From NCBI GenBank assembly GCA_018064665.1, contig JAGHUV010000008.1:1-61685 (forward strand): DNA of 61,685 nucleotides. Reading direction: 5' to 3'. The notes under the pieces were generated by a model. It did no database searches, was not told the DNA's origin, and worked only from the letters and a program-made list of their open reading frames with translations. This DNA is from Candidatus Crickella caballi. Its GTDB lineage: Bacteria > Bacillota > Clostridia > Peptostreptococcales > Anaerovoracaceae. A program made the position numbers and the translations under genes. Below, piece after piece: positions 30,588 to 38,889 of this stretch (position 1 is its first letter; each line of letters opens with the position of its first letter).

Positions 30588-32019
30588 CAACTGTAAGCTC
30601 TCCTATACTCATACAATATGCGTTACGATGTATGCTGGTCTTGTCTACCATTTTGTATTTAGTCTTGTATTTCCAGACTCTTTTCTTTTTATATTTCCAC
30701 TTCCATTTGCCCTTTTTCTTTATCCTCTTCCACTTCACTTTTCTGGTCACTTTCTTCCACTTGACCTTGTAACTCTGTTTCTCCTGATACTTGTACGTAT
30801 ATGAATGGTGGAAGCTTGCAAAGTAGTTGTCTTTGCCTCCTTTTTTCATACAGAACATACTCTCAAGCTCATAGGAATCTGAAACCTTCCTGTCTCCCAC
30901 ATGGTTTCCTTGCCAGTCATATATCTGCAATATGTTTCCGCTGAGCACACCCGACTGCGCACTCCAGCATGTGTATATATAGTCCTCGTCACAAATCATA
31001 CCTTGCGAGCACGCATTCTTTTTGTTCTGTACAATGTATCTTATGAGCATCAGATTGCTTAGATTGCCGCCCTTCCATACAGGCTTGAAAATCATAATGT
31101 CTCTGTCTGTCTTATTTGTAGTTACAACGAGCCCTTTTTCCTCGTTGTAGTCAATGGAACTGAAGCCATGCTTATCACCGGCAAGCGATGCAAGTGTTCT
31201 GCGCTTGCTTTCAGCAACCGTAGAGTCAGAAGGATAGCAATTCTGATCACATGAGCCGAGGTCCTTCCAGTATTTTACGGTTATTCCACCGACCTCCTTC
31301 ATAGTTTCAGGGTCAAACACGTCCACATAAGAGCTCGGTCTATCTCCCGTTGTTGATGTGATAATCAGAATCTTGTCATGCCCGTCGCCCGCAGGATCCT
31401 TAACATAGGCCATATCATTGCCGTGAGCAGCGCCGGCAAGAACCCCTGACGAGCTTACATACTGCAGCTTCGCAGCACTCGGTTTTGAAGGATCGTATGC
31501 CATGCGGAATTTTACTATTTTAATTCCGTCTGTGCTTTTTCTATTAAAAATGCAATAGACAAATTCTTCTCCGTCAGAGCAGCTCCCCTGCAGCACATTA
31601 TATTCGCCCGCTGACTGCTTACCCAGATCACGCACGTTAATGAGCGCATCACCCGACTTTAGCCAGCTGCCCTTTATCGAGGATACTAATTTCCGCGGAA
31701 TTCTTTCTGTAAGCTCTGAAGCAGGCTCAGCTTCTTCGTACTCCTCCTCAGTCATAAGCTCTTCATCCGAGGATCCTCCCTCAACGTCCAAAGCGACCTC
31801 CGGACTTCCCGCAGAGCTGTCGTCAAGCTCCGGCTCTTCCGGATCAGAAGCCTCCTCATCAGGAAGAGCCTCATCAGGATTGCTCATTACCTGTTCTTCT
31901 GTTGTGTATCCGCTCTCCTCTGCAAAGACTATTGCAAATTCGCCACCAACCATAGCGGTTACAAGAAGAATTGCAGTAACTCCCGCAAGTATTCTGTTTT
32001 TGAGCAAGGTATTCTTCAT
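30577..32019 (-). CDS. Secreted acidic protein with beta-propeller-like middle and Lys/Trp-rich tail
   Basis: 480 residues. Signal peptide 1-33 (VFAEES), a very acidic region (about 35-105, EEY/DEE repeats), then a middle with recurring short strands (NVRDLGKQSAGEYNVLQG, GNDMAYVKDPAGDGHDKILI, IDYNEEKGLVVTTNK) that suggests a propeller-like fold. Near the C-terminus about 40 residues are almost only Lys, Trp, Tyr, Val and Arg, alternating (WKRIKKKGKWKWKYKKKR), likely for wall or polymer binding. Not a family I can name. Its end overlaps the Ldh gene. Confidence 0.75.
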   Translation of the reverse strand: MKNTLLKNRILAGVTAILLVTAMVGGEFAIVFAEESGYTTEEQVMSNPDEALPDEEASDPEEPELDDSSAGSPEVALDVEGGSSDEELMTEEEYEEAEPASELTERIPRKLVSSIKGSWLKSGDALINVRDLGKQSAGEYNVLQGSCSDGEEFVYCIFNRKSTDGIKIVKFRMAYDPSKPSAAKLQYVSSSGVLAGAAHGNDMAYVKDPAGDGHDKILIITSTTGDRPSSYVDVFDPETMKEVGGITVKYWKDLGSCDQNCYPSDSTVAESKRRTLASLAGDKHGFSSIDYNEEKGLVVTTNKTDRDIMIFKPVWKGGNLSNLMLIRYIVQNKKNACSQGMICDEDYIYTCWSAQSGVLSGNILQIYDWQGNHVGDRKVSDSYELESMFCMKKGGKDNYFASFHHSYTYKYQEKQSYKVKWKKVTRKVKWKRIKKKGKWKWKYKKKRVWKYKTKYKMVDKTSIHRNAYCMSIGELTVDGE

Positions 32020-32143
32020 AATTATCTCCGACTACAAATGTTCTTACCTAATCCGTGTTCCATATATTATACACTATATTTAAAGTAATTTGATTCTTAA
32101 GATGAAGGACTGTCGATTTTACTTTTTCCCCTTTTTCAGAAAA

Positions 32144-32170
32144 ATAAAAAACCGGCCATATGACCGGTTT
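32144..32170 (-). terminator. Terminator of rpsF-ssb-rpsR
   Basis: AACCGG (minus strand, from 32169) pairs with CCGGTT ending at 32150, followed by TTTTTATTTTT. Confidence 0.85.
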
Positions 32171-32189
32171 GATTCATTTGCAATTTCGA

Positions 32190-32441
32190 CTACTTCTCTG
32201 CGTCAAATGGCAGGATTGCAACGACTCTTGCTCTCTTGATAGCTGTAGCAACAGCTCTCTGGTGCATTGCGCAAGTTCCTGTAACTCTTCTTGGAAGGAT
32301 CTTGCCTCTCTCAGTAATATAATGCTTCAGAGTCTCAGCGTCTTTGTAATCGATCTTCTTGTCCTTGTCAGCGCAGAACTGGCAAACTTTCTTACGTCTC
32401 ATGCCTGAATTCATACGCTTGTTAGGTCTGTTATTCATCAT
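32190..32441 (-). CDS. rpsR: Ribosomal protein bS18
   Basis: 83 residues: [43 protein letters not shown], and [13 protein letters not shown]. The C-x2-C and C-x2-H pairs show the zinc-binding form. Binds S6 and 16S rRNA in the small subunit. AAAGGAG before ATG 32441. Last gene of the S6-SSB-S18 operon. Confidence 0.97.
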   Translation of the reverse strand: MMNNRPNKRMNSGMRRKKVCQFCADKDKKIDYKDAETLKHYITERGKILPRRVTGTCAMHQRAVATAIKRARVVAILPFDAEK

Positions 32442-32467
32442 ACGTGCTTACTCCTTTCGTAATGTTC

Positions 32468-32932
32468 TTAGAATGGAATGTCATCCTCTGCTGCCTGGAA
32501 AGTATCCGGCATGTCATCAAAGCCACCAAAGCTATCCTGTGGTGCTGCCTCGAAGCCGCCTGCAGGACTGTCATAAGTCGCATTGCCACGACCAGCATTT
32601 GACTGTCCGCCGTTACCCTGGCCACCGATGAATTCTACTCTGTCTGCGATGACGTCAGTTGTGTAAACTGTAACGCCTTCTCTGTTCTTGTAGCTTCCGG
32701 TCTGAATTCTGCCTTGAACAGCAACCTGTCTGCCCTTGGACAGATAGCGATCCACTGTCTCTGCCTGCTTACCAAACACTGTGATGCGGATGAAATCTGC
32801 ACCCTGATCTTCTCCGTTTCTTCTAGGTCTGTCGACTGCGATGGAGAAGTGTGCAACAGCTGTCTGTGTGTTAGGCGTAAAACTCAGTTCCGGATCTCTT
32901 GTTAATCTTCCGATAAGTACTACGCTGTTCAT
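32468..32932 (-). CDS. ssb: Single-stranded DNA-binding protein
   Basis: 154 residues. OB fold (MNSVVLIGRLTRDPEL, HFSIAVDRPRRN, FIRITVFGKQAETVDRYLSKGRQVAVQGRI), a Gly/Asn/Gln-rich linker, and the acidic tip DIPF that docks repair and replication proteins. Between rpsF and rpsR as in most Bacillota. Confidence 0.97.
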   Translation of the reverse strand: MNSVVLIGRLTRDPELSFTPNTQTAVAHFSIAVDRPRRNGEDQGADFIRITVFGKQAETVDRYLSKGRQVAVQGRIQTGSYKNREGVTVYTTDVIADRVEFIGGQGNGGQSNAGRGNATYDSPAGGFEAAPQDSFGGFDDMPDTFQAAEDDIPF

Positions 32933-32950
32933 GTTTAACCTTACCTTTCA

Positions 32951-33238
32951 CTACGCTTCGTCAATGTTGACGATAATGTGCCTCATTACGTTGTCGCTGA
33001 TTCTAAGTCTTCTGTCGAGTTCCTTAGGCAAATCAGCTCCGGCCTTGAATGGCAGAACTACATAGTAACCAACATTCTTCTTGTTGATTGCATAAGCAAG
33101 CTTCTTGTCGCCCCAGATGTCAGCCTCGCCGGCTTCACCGTCTACAGCGATGATTGCTTTGATCTTCTCGATCATTTCAGCCTTCTGCTCTTCGTTCAGA
33201 TCCGGATCAAGCACGAAAAGAAGTTCATAATCTCTCAT
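32951..33238 (-). CDS. rpsF: Ribosomal protein bS6
   Basis: 95 residues from ATG 33238 with AGGAGG 7 bases upstream: MRDYELLFVLDPDL, KLAYAINKKNVGYYVVLPF, RLRISDNVMRHIIV. First gene of the operon; the S6-S18 complex is known in many bacteria to bind a leader RNA and repress the operon. Confidence 0.97.
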   Translation of the reverse strand: MRDYELLFVLDPDLNEEQKAEMIEKIKAIIAVDGEAGEADIWGDKKLAYAINKKNVGYYVVLPFKAGADLPKELDRRLRISDNVMRHIIVNIDEA

Positions 33239-33355
33239 GTTTTTACCTCCTATGGTCTTCACGGCACCGTATCTCCCGGTGCAGATGGTCGGGCAACCCG
33301 AATTGGTTGACCCGTCTGCTTTACAGCATAAGAGCGTGTTCGATAAAACACGCTC
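33239..33355 (-). ncRNA. S6:S18-type ribosomal leader
   Basis: Minus-strand leader with a GCACCG-GGAGATA-CGGTGC hairpin (33282-33264) just before the ribosome site, a GGGTTGCCCGACC stretch, and an upstream 9-base hairpin (33355-33332). The hairpin with CCG near the start matches the known S6:S18 binding element that imitates 16S rRNA. Calling it that is by position and motif. Confidence 0.6.
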
Positions 33356-33359
33356 ATTG

Positions 33360-33387
33360 ATTATACCTTATTTTTCTGTTAAATCAA
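33360..33387 (-). promoter_or_regulatory. rpsF promoter
   Basis: On the minus strand: -35 TTGATT (33387-33382), spacer 16, -10 TATAAT (33365-33360). Confidence 0.7.
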
Positions 33388-33415
33388 GCATTTTGTCTAA
33401 TACATCAGGCTCTTT

Positions 33416-34306
33416 TTATCTTCCGACAATCTTTCCTTCCGCAACAGTCTTAAGGTGTGCGCCGTATGGGCTCTTGCCGTATCTCTTGGCAGCCTTCAGC
33501 AATGTCGCTTTGTCGATCCATCCGTTTCTGTATGCGATTTCCTCAAGAGCGGAAATTGTAACGCCCTGTCGTTTCTCCATCATGCGTACGAACTCAGCTG
33601 CATCTACCAACGTCTCCATTGTTCCTGTGTCCAGCCATGCAAAGCCACGTCCAAGCAGCTGCACATCCAGCTTGTCCTCCTGCAGGTACATGTCGTTAAG
33701 TGTAGTGATTTCCAGCTCACCTCTTGCTGATGGCTTTACATTCTTTGCCATAGAGCTGACTCCCTTTGGATAGAAGTAAAGACCTGTAATCGCATAATTG
33801 CTCTTCGGATGTTTAGGCTTCTCTTCTACAGAAACAACCTTACCGTTTTCATCAAACTCAACGATACCAAAACGTTCCGGATCATTTACATAGTATCCGA
33901 ACACTGTCGCTCTTCCGTTCTCTTCCGCATTGGCAACCGCCTTCCTCAGAATCGAGCCGAAGCCGTTTCCGTAGAAAATATTGTCGCCGAGAATCATTGC
34001 GCCCTCTTCGCCGTCGAGAAACTCCTCACCAAGAATGAACGCCTGAGCAAGCCCGTCCGGTGACGGCTGAACCTTGTAGGACAGATTGATTCCGTAATTG
34101 CTACCATCACCAAGCAGGTCCTCAAATCTCGGAAGATCCATAGGTGTAGAAATAATCAGGATATCCCTGATACCTGCAAGCATAAGCGTTGAAAGCGGAT
34201 AATAAATCATTGGTTTATCATAAACCGGCAGCAGCTGTTTACTTGTTACCATAGTAAGTGGATATAAGCGTGTACCTGCTCCTCCGGCAAGAACTATTCC
34301 CTTCAT
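33416..34306 (-). CDS. rfbA: Glucose-1-phosphate thymidylyltransferase
   Basis: 296 residues. [11 protein letters not shown] (8-18) binds d[32 protein letters not shown] and [11 protein letters not shown] are RfbA signatures. Makes dTDP-glucose, the substrate of RfbB encoded 8 kb away in the wall-polymer cluster. AAGGAGG before ATG. It stands alone here; rfbC and rfbD are not in the window. Confidence 0.95.
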   Translation of the reverse strand: MKGIVLAGGAGTRLYPLTMVTSKQLLPVYDKPMIYYPLSTLMLAGIRDILIISTPMDLPRFEDLLGDGSNYGINLSYKVQPSPDGLAQAFILGEEFLDGEEGAMILGDNIFYGNGFGSILRKAVANAEENGRATVFGYYVNDPERFGIVEFDENGKVVSVEEKPKHPKSNYAITGLYFYPKGVSSMAKNVKPSARGELEITTLNDMYLQEDKLDVQLLGRGFAWLDTGTMETLVDAAEFVRMMEKRQGVTISALEEIAYRNGWIDKATLLKAAKRYGKSPYGAHLKTVAEGKIVGR

Positions 34307-34465
34307 TTAACGGCCTCCTTATTATTTCTGCATTTATTATACATTATACTTTTGCCTTTTGAAACAGTAATACCGCGTCATATCAACCTTTGCGACATCC
34401 CTGCGTTATGAATTTTTGAAGGTGCAAAAGGTTTTTCTGCTGTTTTTTATGTTATTATATGTCCC

Positions 34466-34978
34466 ATGAATATTAAAAACCATTTAAAGAAGGTGCTTGC
34501 CGTTCTTTTGTGCATGGCCGTAGTGATGACATCCGTTGCATTCGTCAGCCCTACAGCATTTGCCGAGGATGAATCAACACCCACAACAGAAATCAGCCAG
34601 ACCACCAAGCTTCTTAACTACGCTTACAAGCAGAAGGGTAAGAAATACAAGTATGGTGGCTTTGGTCCCAACAGTTTCGACTGTATCGGCTTTGTTTACT
34701 ATGTATACTCACATTCAGGTGCAAAGCTGAAAACATCGATGACTAAGAAGAAGGCTTACAATCTCAAGAAGAATTTCGGTAAATACATTGTATCGAGCAA
34801 TATTAAGAAAGCCCAAGCCGGCGACATCATTGCCTATTACAAAGGAGGTAAAACAAAGCATGCTGTCATTGCAATCGGTAACGGCAAATGTATTTCCGCA
34901 AAGACCAAGGGTGGCGTAAAGATCAGCAAACTCACGGGTAGAAGCGGCTGCAAGGCTGCAGTAATAAGAATCGTTTAG
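34466..34978 (+). CDS. Secreted NlpC/P60 peptidase
   Basis: 170 residues: signal peptide 1-33 (TAFAED), then one NlpC/P60 domain with YKYGGFGPNSFDCIGFVYYVY (catalytic Cys) and HAVIAIGNGKCISA (catalytic His). The usual DCSGFV is DCIGFV here. A D,L-endopeptidase acting on peptidoglycan is expected. Very lysine-rich. Its own transcript, ending in a terminator. Confidence 0.87.
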   Translation: MNIKNHLKKVLAVLLCMAVVMTSVAFVSPTAFAEDESTPTTEISQTTKLLNYAYKQKGKKYKYGGFGPNSFDCIGFVYYVYSHSGAKLKTSMTKKKAYNLKKNFGKYIVSSNIKKAQAGDIIAYYKGGKTKHAVIAIGNGKCISAKTKGGVKISKLTGRSGCKAAVIRIV

Positions 34979-35000
34979 TAATCTTAATGCAAACTACTAA

Positions 35001-35028
35001 AGGCTCTGCCAATCGGCAGAGCCTTTTT
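35001..35028 (+). terminator. Rho-independent terminator
   Basis: AGGCTCTGCC (35001-35010) pairs with GGCAGAGCCT (35015-35024), then TTTT. Confidence 0.9.
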
Positions 35029-35074
35029 CGTGTATTGTTTTAGGTTCCTGTTTCTGTATTTATTCTTCCTCAGG

Positions 35075-35353
35075 CTATCTTTCGCCCTCATCCTTAGACT
35101 TCGTGTGATCCGGCACAAGAGCTTTCTCGCCAGCAAGATACATTGTAAGCAGTCCGAAAAGAATCAGAACTGTTGAAGCATAGATAATAATTGGAATGAA
35201 TGAGTTATATGTCCAGTTGCAGATTGCTGCTGCTGTGTCACCACCAATAAGCAATGCAGCGACATACGCAAAGAATGTCAGTCCACCGGCGAACAGGACA
35301 AGCATGATTCCGTAACCGAAAACCTTTTTGCATACTTTTACCAGCTTTTCCAT
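35075..35353 (-). CDS. Small two-TM protein paired with a TRAP-type permease
   Basis: 92 residues with two hydrophobic segments and a charged tail. AAGGAGG before ATG 35353, 15 bases after the permease. The position suggests a small subunit, but it lacks the four segments of DctQ. Unknown role in transport. Confidence 0.65.
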   Translation of the reverse strand: MEKLVKVCKKVFGYGIMLVLFAGGLTFFAYVAALLIGGDTAAAICNWTYNSFIPIIIYASTVLILFGLLTMYLAGEKALVPDHTKSKDEGER

Positions 35354-35367
35354 TGTTACTTACCTCC

Positions 35368-36732
35368 TTACAGTCCCATAATAGGCAGCCAGCCCATCAA
35401 CACTATAACTTCCATAGCAAACTGTGCTGCTACCCACCACAGATTATTTCTGAAGGTCTTGGAGAAATCTGAATTTGCAAGGCTCATTCCTGCATACATT
35501 CCAAGTCCGAGCGGAGGAGTGATTCCACACATTACACCGCAGATGCAAGGCAGCATTGCTGCAGCCAGTACAGGGTTTACACCCTTTGCTGCGAGAATTG
35601 TAATGAATACAGGTCCGAAGATTACGATCAGTGATGAACCCGGAATTACCATTCCGAGCAGACATGTAATGATGCAGATAAACATAACCAGTCCGAATTT
35701 ACCCATCTGCATTCCCTGCATGAATGCGAGCATCTCATCAGTTACTCCAAGGTCTGTAAACATAGCGCCGATCATATAACCAAATACGCATACGCCGATA
35801 GCAGGAGCAATGCTCTTGATTCCATCTGCGAACATGTCTGCAATTGCGCTTGGTGTTACAGTCTTCTTGTCCTTAACGATCAGAACTGTATAAATTGATG
35901 CAAGTCCTCCGATAAAGATGAGAAGTGAACTTGACATAGCGCCCGCACCCTCTTCACCGAGTCTCTGTGTGAACAGGGTTGACTTGAAGAAATAGTCCAG
36001 AATGAACGGAAGCAGAATGATAACAGGAAGCAGCAGTCCCTGCCAGCCTGCCTTAAGTGTTTCTTTGAGGTTAGGCAGATCTTCCTTGTCCATTGGCGAA
36101 ATCTTGTACTTCCTGCAGAATGCGTATACCATGATGGCTCTCTGAAGTACGAACCAGATACTGCATCCCCAGAGTACGATCCAGAATTCAGCCTGTGAAA
36201 TGTATCCTTCTCCATATGCAGCCATTCCTGTAATTGCACCAAGTGCTGCTGCAATATTTCCTGATGGCGGAATCATATTTCCGAGATATGAAGAGTTGGA
36301 CTCTACATTAGCTGCAAGCTCAGGTGGGAAGCCTGACTTAATCATTGCCGGAATAGTAATGGAACCTGTAGCCATAACGTTTCCCGGGCCGGAACCCGAC
36401 AGCGCACCCATGAATGCACTGGCAACAACTGATACATATCCTGCACCACCGGTAACACGACCGAGAAGTGAAAGGATAACTGCGATTGCGCTATCGATAA
36501 CCTTTGTTCTGGATAAAACAATAGACATAGCGCAGAATGCCGTCATTGAATACAGCAGTGAAGTGTTGAGGCCTGTGTTGATATAGTTTCCAACATTTCC
36601 CCAGGTTCCTGTAACTGTCAACAGGACAATAAAGCTCAAGAGAACGCCTTCATATACCGGTCTCTTAAGCAGTAAGAACCATACGATAATTACCGCGAGC
36701 ATTATTGCTAAATAAACTAAAGCTAATGGCAT
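35368..36732 (-). CDS. TRAP/DctM-type large permease
   Basis: 454 residues, about 12 hydrophobic segments. SVVASAFMGALSGSGPGNVMATGSITIPAM and GMVIPGSSLIVIFGPVF are the two inverted DctM-type repeats. These carry carboxylates or related acids with sodium. No binding protein (DctP/TAXI) is adjacent, so the receptor may be elsewhere or the carrier may work without one. Follows a LysR regulator by 21 bases. Confidence 0.83.
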   Translation of the reverse strand: MPLALVYLAIMLAVIIVWFLLLKRPVYEGVLLSFIVLLTVTGTWGNVGNYINTGLNTSLLYSMTAFCAMSIVLSRTKVIDSAIAVILSLLGRVTGGAGYVSVVASAFMGALSGSGPGNVMATGSITIPAMIKSGFPPELAANVESNSSYLGNMIPPSGNIAAALGAITGMAAYGEGYISQAEFWIVLWGCSIWFVLQRAIMVYAFCRKYKISPMDKEDLPNLKETLKAGWQGLLLPVIILLPFILDYFFKSTLFTQRLGEEGAGAMSSSLLIFIGGLASIYTVLIVKDKKTVTPSAIADMFADGIKSIAPAIGVCVFGYMIGAMFTDLGVTDEMLAFMQGMQMGKFGLVMFICIITCLLGMVIPGSSLIVIFGPVFITILAAKGVNPVLAAAMLPCICGVMCGITPPLGLGMYAGMSLANSDFSKTFRNNLWWVAAQFAMEVIVLMGWLPIMGL

Positions 36733-36753
36733 TTTCCCCTCCTTGAAATAGTT

Positions 36754-37653
36754 TTATATATTCTTTATTATTTCCAGCAATTCCTGTGTTGCCTGACTTA
36801 AGGCCCTGTTCTTTTTCCACATGGCAACCACCTCTCTGCGTGGAAGCTCCTGCTTGAAAGAATAGAAGCGCACCTCATCTCCCGAGCAGAAGGTCTCGAT
36901 TCCTGTAGGTACCAGTGCCATTCCGACTCCTGCTCTTACCATCGCAATCTGTGCCTCAAGACTCTTTACAACTGCCGCTTTCTCTACCGAGATGCCATAG
37001 TCTCTGCAGATGTTCTCCAAAGTCTTCTGCATTACCTGAGACTCGGTTATCGAAACATAGCTGCATCCGTCAAGCTCGCGCGCATCGATTGCAGGATACT
37101 TCCTGCAGGAAGTCTTCTCTGCATTCATCTCAGGGAACGATGTCGGTACAGCTAGTACGATCTCTTCTTCCGCGATTTTCTCATAAGAGAATATTCTTTT
37201 ATCTACCGGCATCAGCGTCAGACACAAATCGAACTTACCATGCTCAGCATCTTCAATCAACTCGTTCGAAGTCATTTCCTCTACCACGATATGCATTCCC
37301 GGGTGAACCTTCTGAAAGGCTTTTGCAATCATGGGCATCATACTTGCTGATCGATACGGAGACGTTCCGATTACAACAGATCCCGTCTTGTTTTCTGCTA
37401 TATCAGAGAGCCTGTTCTGCATCTGATGCTCAATGTCAAGTATTTTGCGGCCTGCTTCGATATATATGTTGCCGGCATCAGTCAGTCGAACAAAACCGCC
37501 GCTTCTCTCGAAAAGCTCTATATCCAGCTCCTTCTCAATGTTCTTTATATACTGACTGAGAGATGGCTGCGAAATGTTGAGCGTCTCTGCAGCTCTTGAA
37601 AAGCTGCCTTCCTGAGATAATGTCATTACATACTTGCATTGTTTAAGATTCAT
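36754..37653 (-). CDS. LysR-family transcriptional regulator
   Basis: 299 residues from ATG 37653 (GGAG upstream). N-terminal winged helix (MTLSQEGSFSRAAETLNISQPSLSQYIKNIEKELDIELFERS-type, split here at about residues 10-45), C-terminal effector-binding domain (GTSPYRSASMMPMIAKAF, VVEEMTSNELIEDAEHGKFDLCL). It lies upstream of and in line with the TRAP-type permease, which it probably controls in response to the transported acid. Confidence 0.9.
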   Translation of the reverse strand: MNLKQCKYVMTLSQEGSFSRAAETLNISQPSLSQYIKNIEKELDIELFERSGGFVRLTDAGNIYIEAGRKILDIEHQMQNRLSDIAENKTGSVVIGTSPYRSASMMPMIAKAFQKVHPGMHIVVEEMTSNELIEDAEHGKFDLCLTLMPVDKRIFSYEKIAEEEIVLAVPTSFPEMNAEKTSCRKYPAIDARELDGCSYVSITESQVMQKTLENICRDYGISVEKAAVVKSLEAQIAMVRAGVGMALVPTGIETFCSGDEVRFYSFKQELPRREVVAMWKKNRALSQATQELLEIIKNI

Positions 37654-37751
37654 TGCTTTCTCCATTGTATTTTACTTATGGACACAATAACGCGTTCATT
37701 ATATGGTTATGCTATATCAAAGTAAAGTAATTTATGGATTTTATGCAATAC

Positions 37752-37790
37752 AAAAGCGCGGTTGAAAGCTTTATTGGCTCACCGCGCTAA
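37752..37790 (-). terminator. Terminator of the wall-polymer gene cluster
   Basis: Minus strand: AGCGCGGT (37788-37781) pairs with ACCGCGCT (37762-37755), followed by TTTG. It lies 22 bases past the last gene of the leftward cluster. Confidence 0.8.
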
Positions 37791-37809
37791 TTTTCCGTTA
37801 ATTATTACT

Positions 37810-38874
37810 TTATTTAACGACTCTTCGTATTGTTACTACTCTTCCCGTCTTCAGCTTTCCTACTCGTACACCCTGGTGACTGTTGGCCTCAACAACCTTT
37901 CCGTCTCCGAGATATATGGAAACGTGATTGCTGTAGCATACGATGTCGCCCTTCTGCGCTTTGCTGAGAGGAACTCCTGCTCCAACGTTCTTTAGGCCCT
38001 TATGGTTGGCAGGAAGATTGATGCCGTACTTCTTATACATCTGAACGACAAACCATACACAATCTATTCCTGTCTCAAGACTCTTTCCACCGTATTTGTA
38101 CGGTGCACCAAGATAGTTCATTGCCGTAGTTGCAACTTCCTCACCATTCTCATAGACAGGATTTCCTTCATAGGTCTTCCAATCTTCTCCTTCAGGCAGG
38201 CCAAGTGTGCCCTTTTTGATTGTTGCCGGTTTACCCGGATCAACAATGTCCACCTTGGTTTTTTCCTCTGACTGAACCTCTTTATTTACAGTAATGTATG
38301 TTCTTGTTACTTTCTGCTGACCCTTCTTGCCTTTCTTTTCCACTACTGATTCGCCGGCAAGAAGTGTGTCATCCTTCTCAAGATTTGACTCCGGAGTATA
38401 CTCCTCAAGCTTTGTGATAGTGCTTATCGCAGTGATTCTAATGTCGTCCGAATCTCCTCTTTCCTCAAGGGCTGCATCCAGAAGCGCTCCTGCCTCTTCC
38501 TGAGTTACAAGCTTATCCTTAGATACGAACTTGAGCGCTTTGTTGATAGTTACTGCACCGTCAGATTTAATAGCTTTAAGGTCAGCACCCTTCGGTATAT
38601 AGTCTGCTCCGATCCGTTTAATCAGCTTGTCCGTCTCTTCATTATTCAGATAACAGATATCCTCTCCCTCGACAGTTACAGCACTCGGAAAAGATTTATT
38701 GATAAAATATCCCCCTATGAATACAACGCACAGGAATACCGCCGTCATCATGGCTCTCAGTTTAATTCTCCTGTTATTCCTGATGATGTAGCTGGCTACT
38801 TTAGTTTTTGACTTTTTCTTTAGAATTTTGACTTCAATTCTTCTTCGATCTTTCTTCAACTGAATCTTTGTCAA
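37810..38874 (-). CDS. Membrane-anchored G5 / NlpC-P60 wall hydrolase
   Basis: 354 residues from a TTG start (38874) fixed by GGAGG 7 bases upstream. Basic cytoplasmic N-terminus, one TM segment (about 43-60), a linker domain, a G5 domain (about 170-225, GQQKVTRTYITVNKEV, VDPGKPATIKKGT) that binds wall polymer, and C-terminal NlpC/P60 (YLGAPYKYGGKSLETGIDC with Cys, NHVSIYLGDGKVVEA with His). The DCSGFV motif is changed to DCVWFV. Last gene of the cluster; it may trim peptidoglycan where polymer is attached. Confidence 0.87.
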   Translation of the reverse strand: MTKIQLKKDRRRIEVKILKKKSKTKVASYIIRNNRRIKLRAMMTAVFLCVVFIGGYFINKSFPSAVTVEGEDICYLNNEETDKLIKRIGADYIPKGADLKAIKSDGAVTINKALKFVSKDKLVTQEEAGALLDAALEERGDSDDIRITAISTITKLEEYTPESNLEKDDTLLAGESVVEKKGKKGQQKVTRTYITVNKEVQSEEKTKVDIVDPGKPATIKKGTLGLPEGEDWKTYEGNPVYENGEEVATTAMNYLGAPYKYGGKSLETGIDCVWFVVQMYKKYGINLPANHKGLKNVGAGVPLSKAQKGDIVCYSNHVSIYLGDGKVVEANSHQGVRVGKLKTGRVVTIRRVVK

Positions 38875-38889
38875 ATCGATGCCTCCGTC

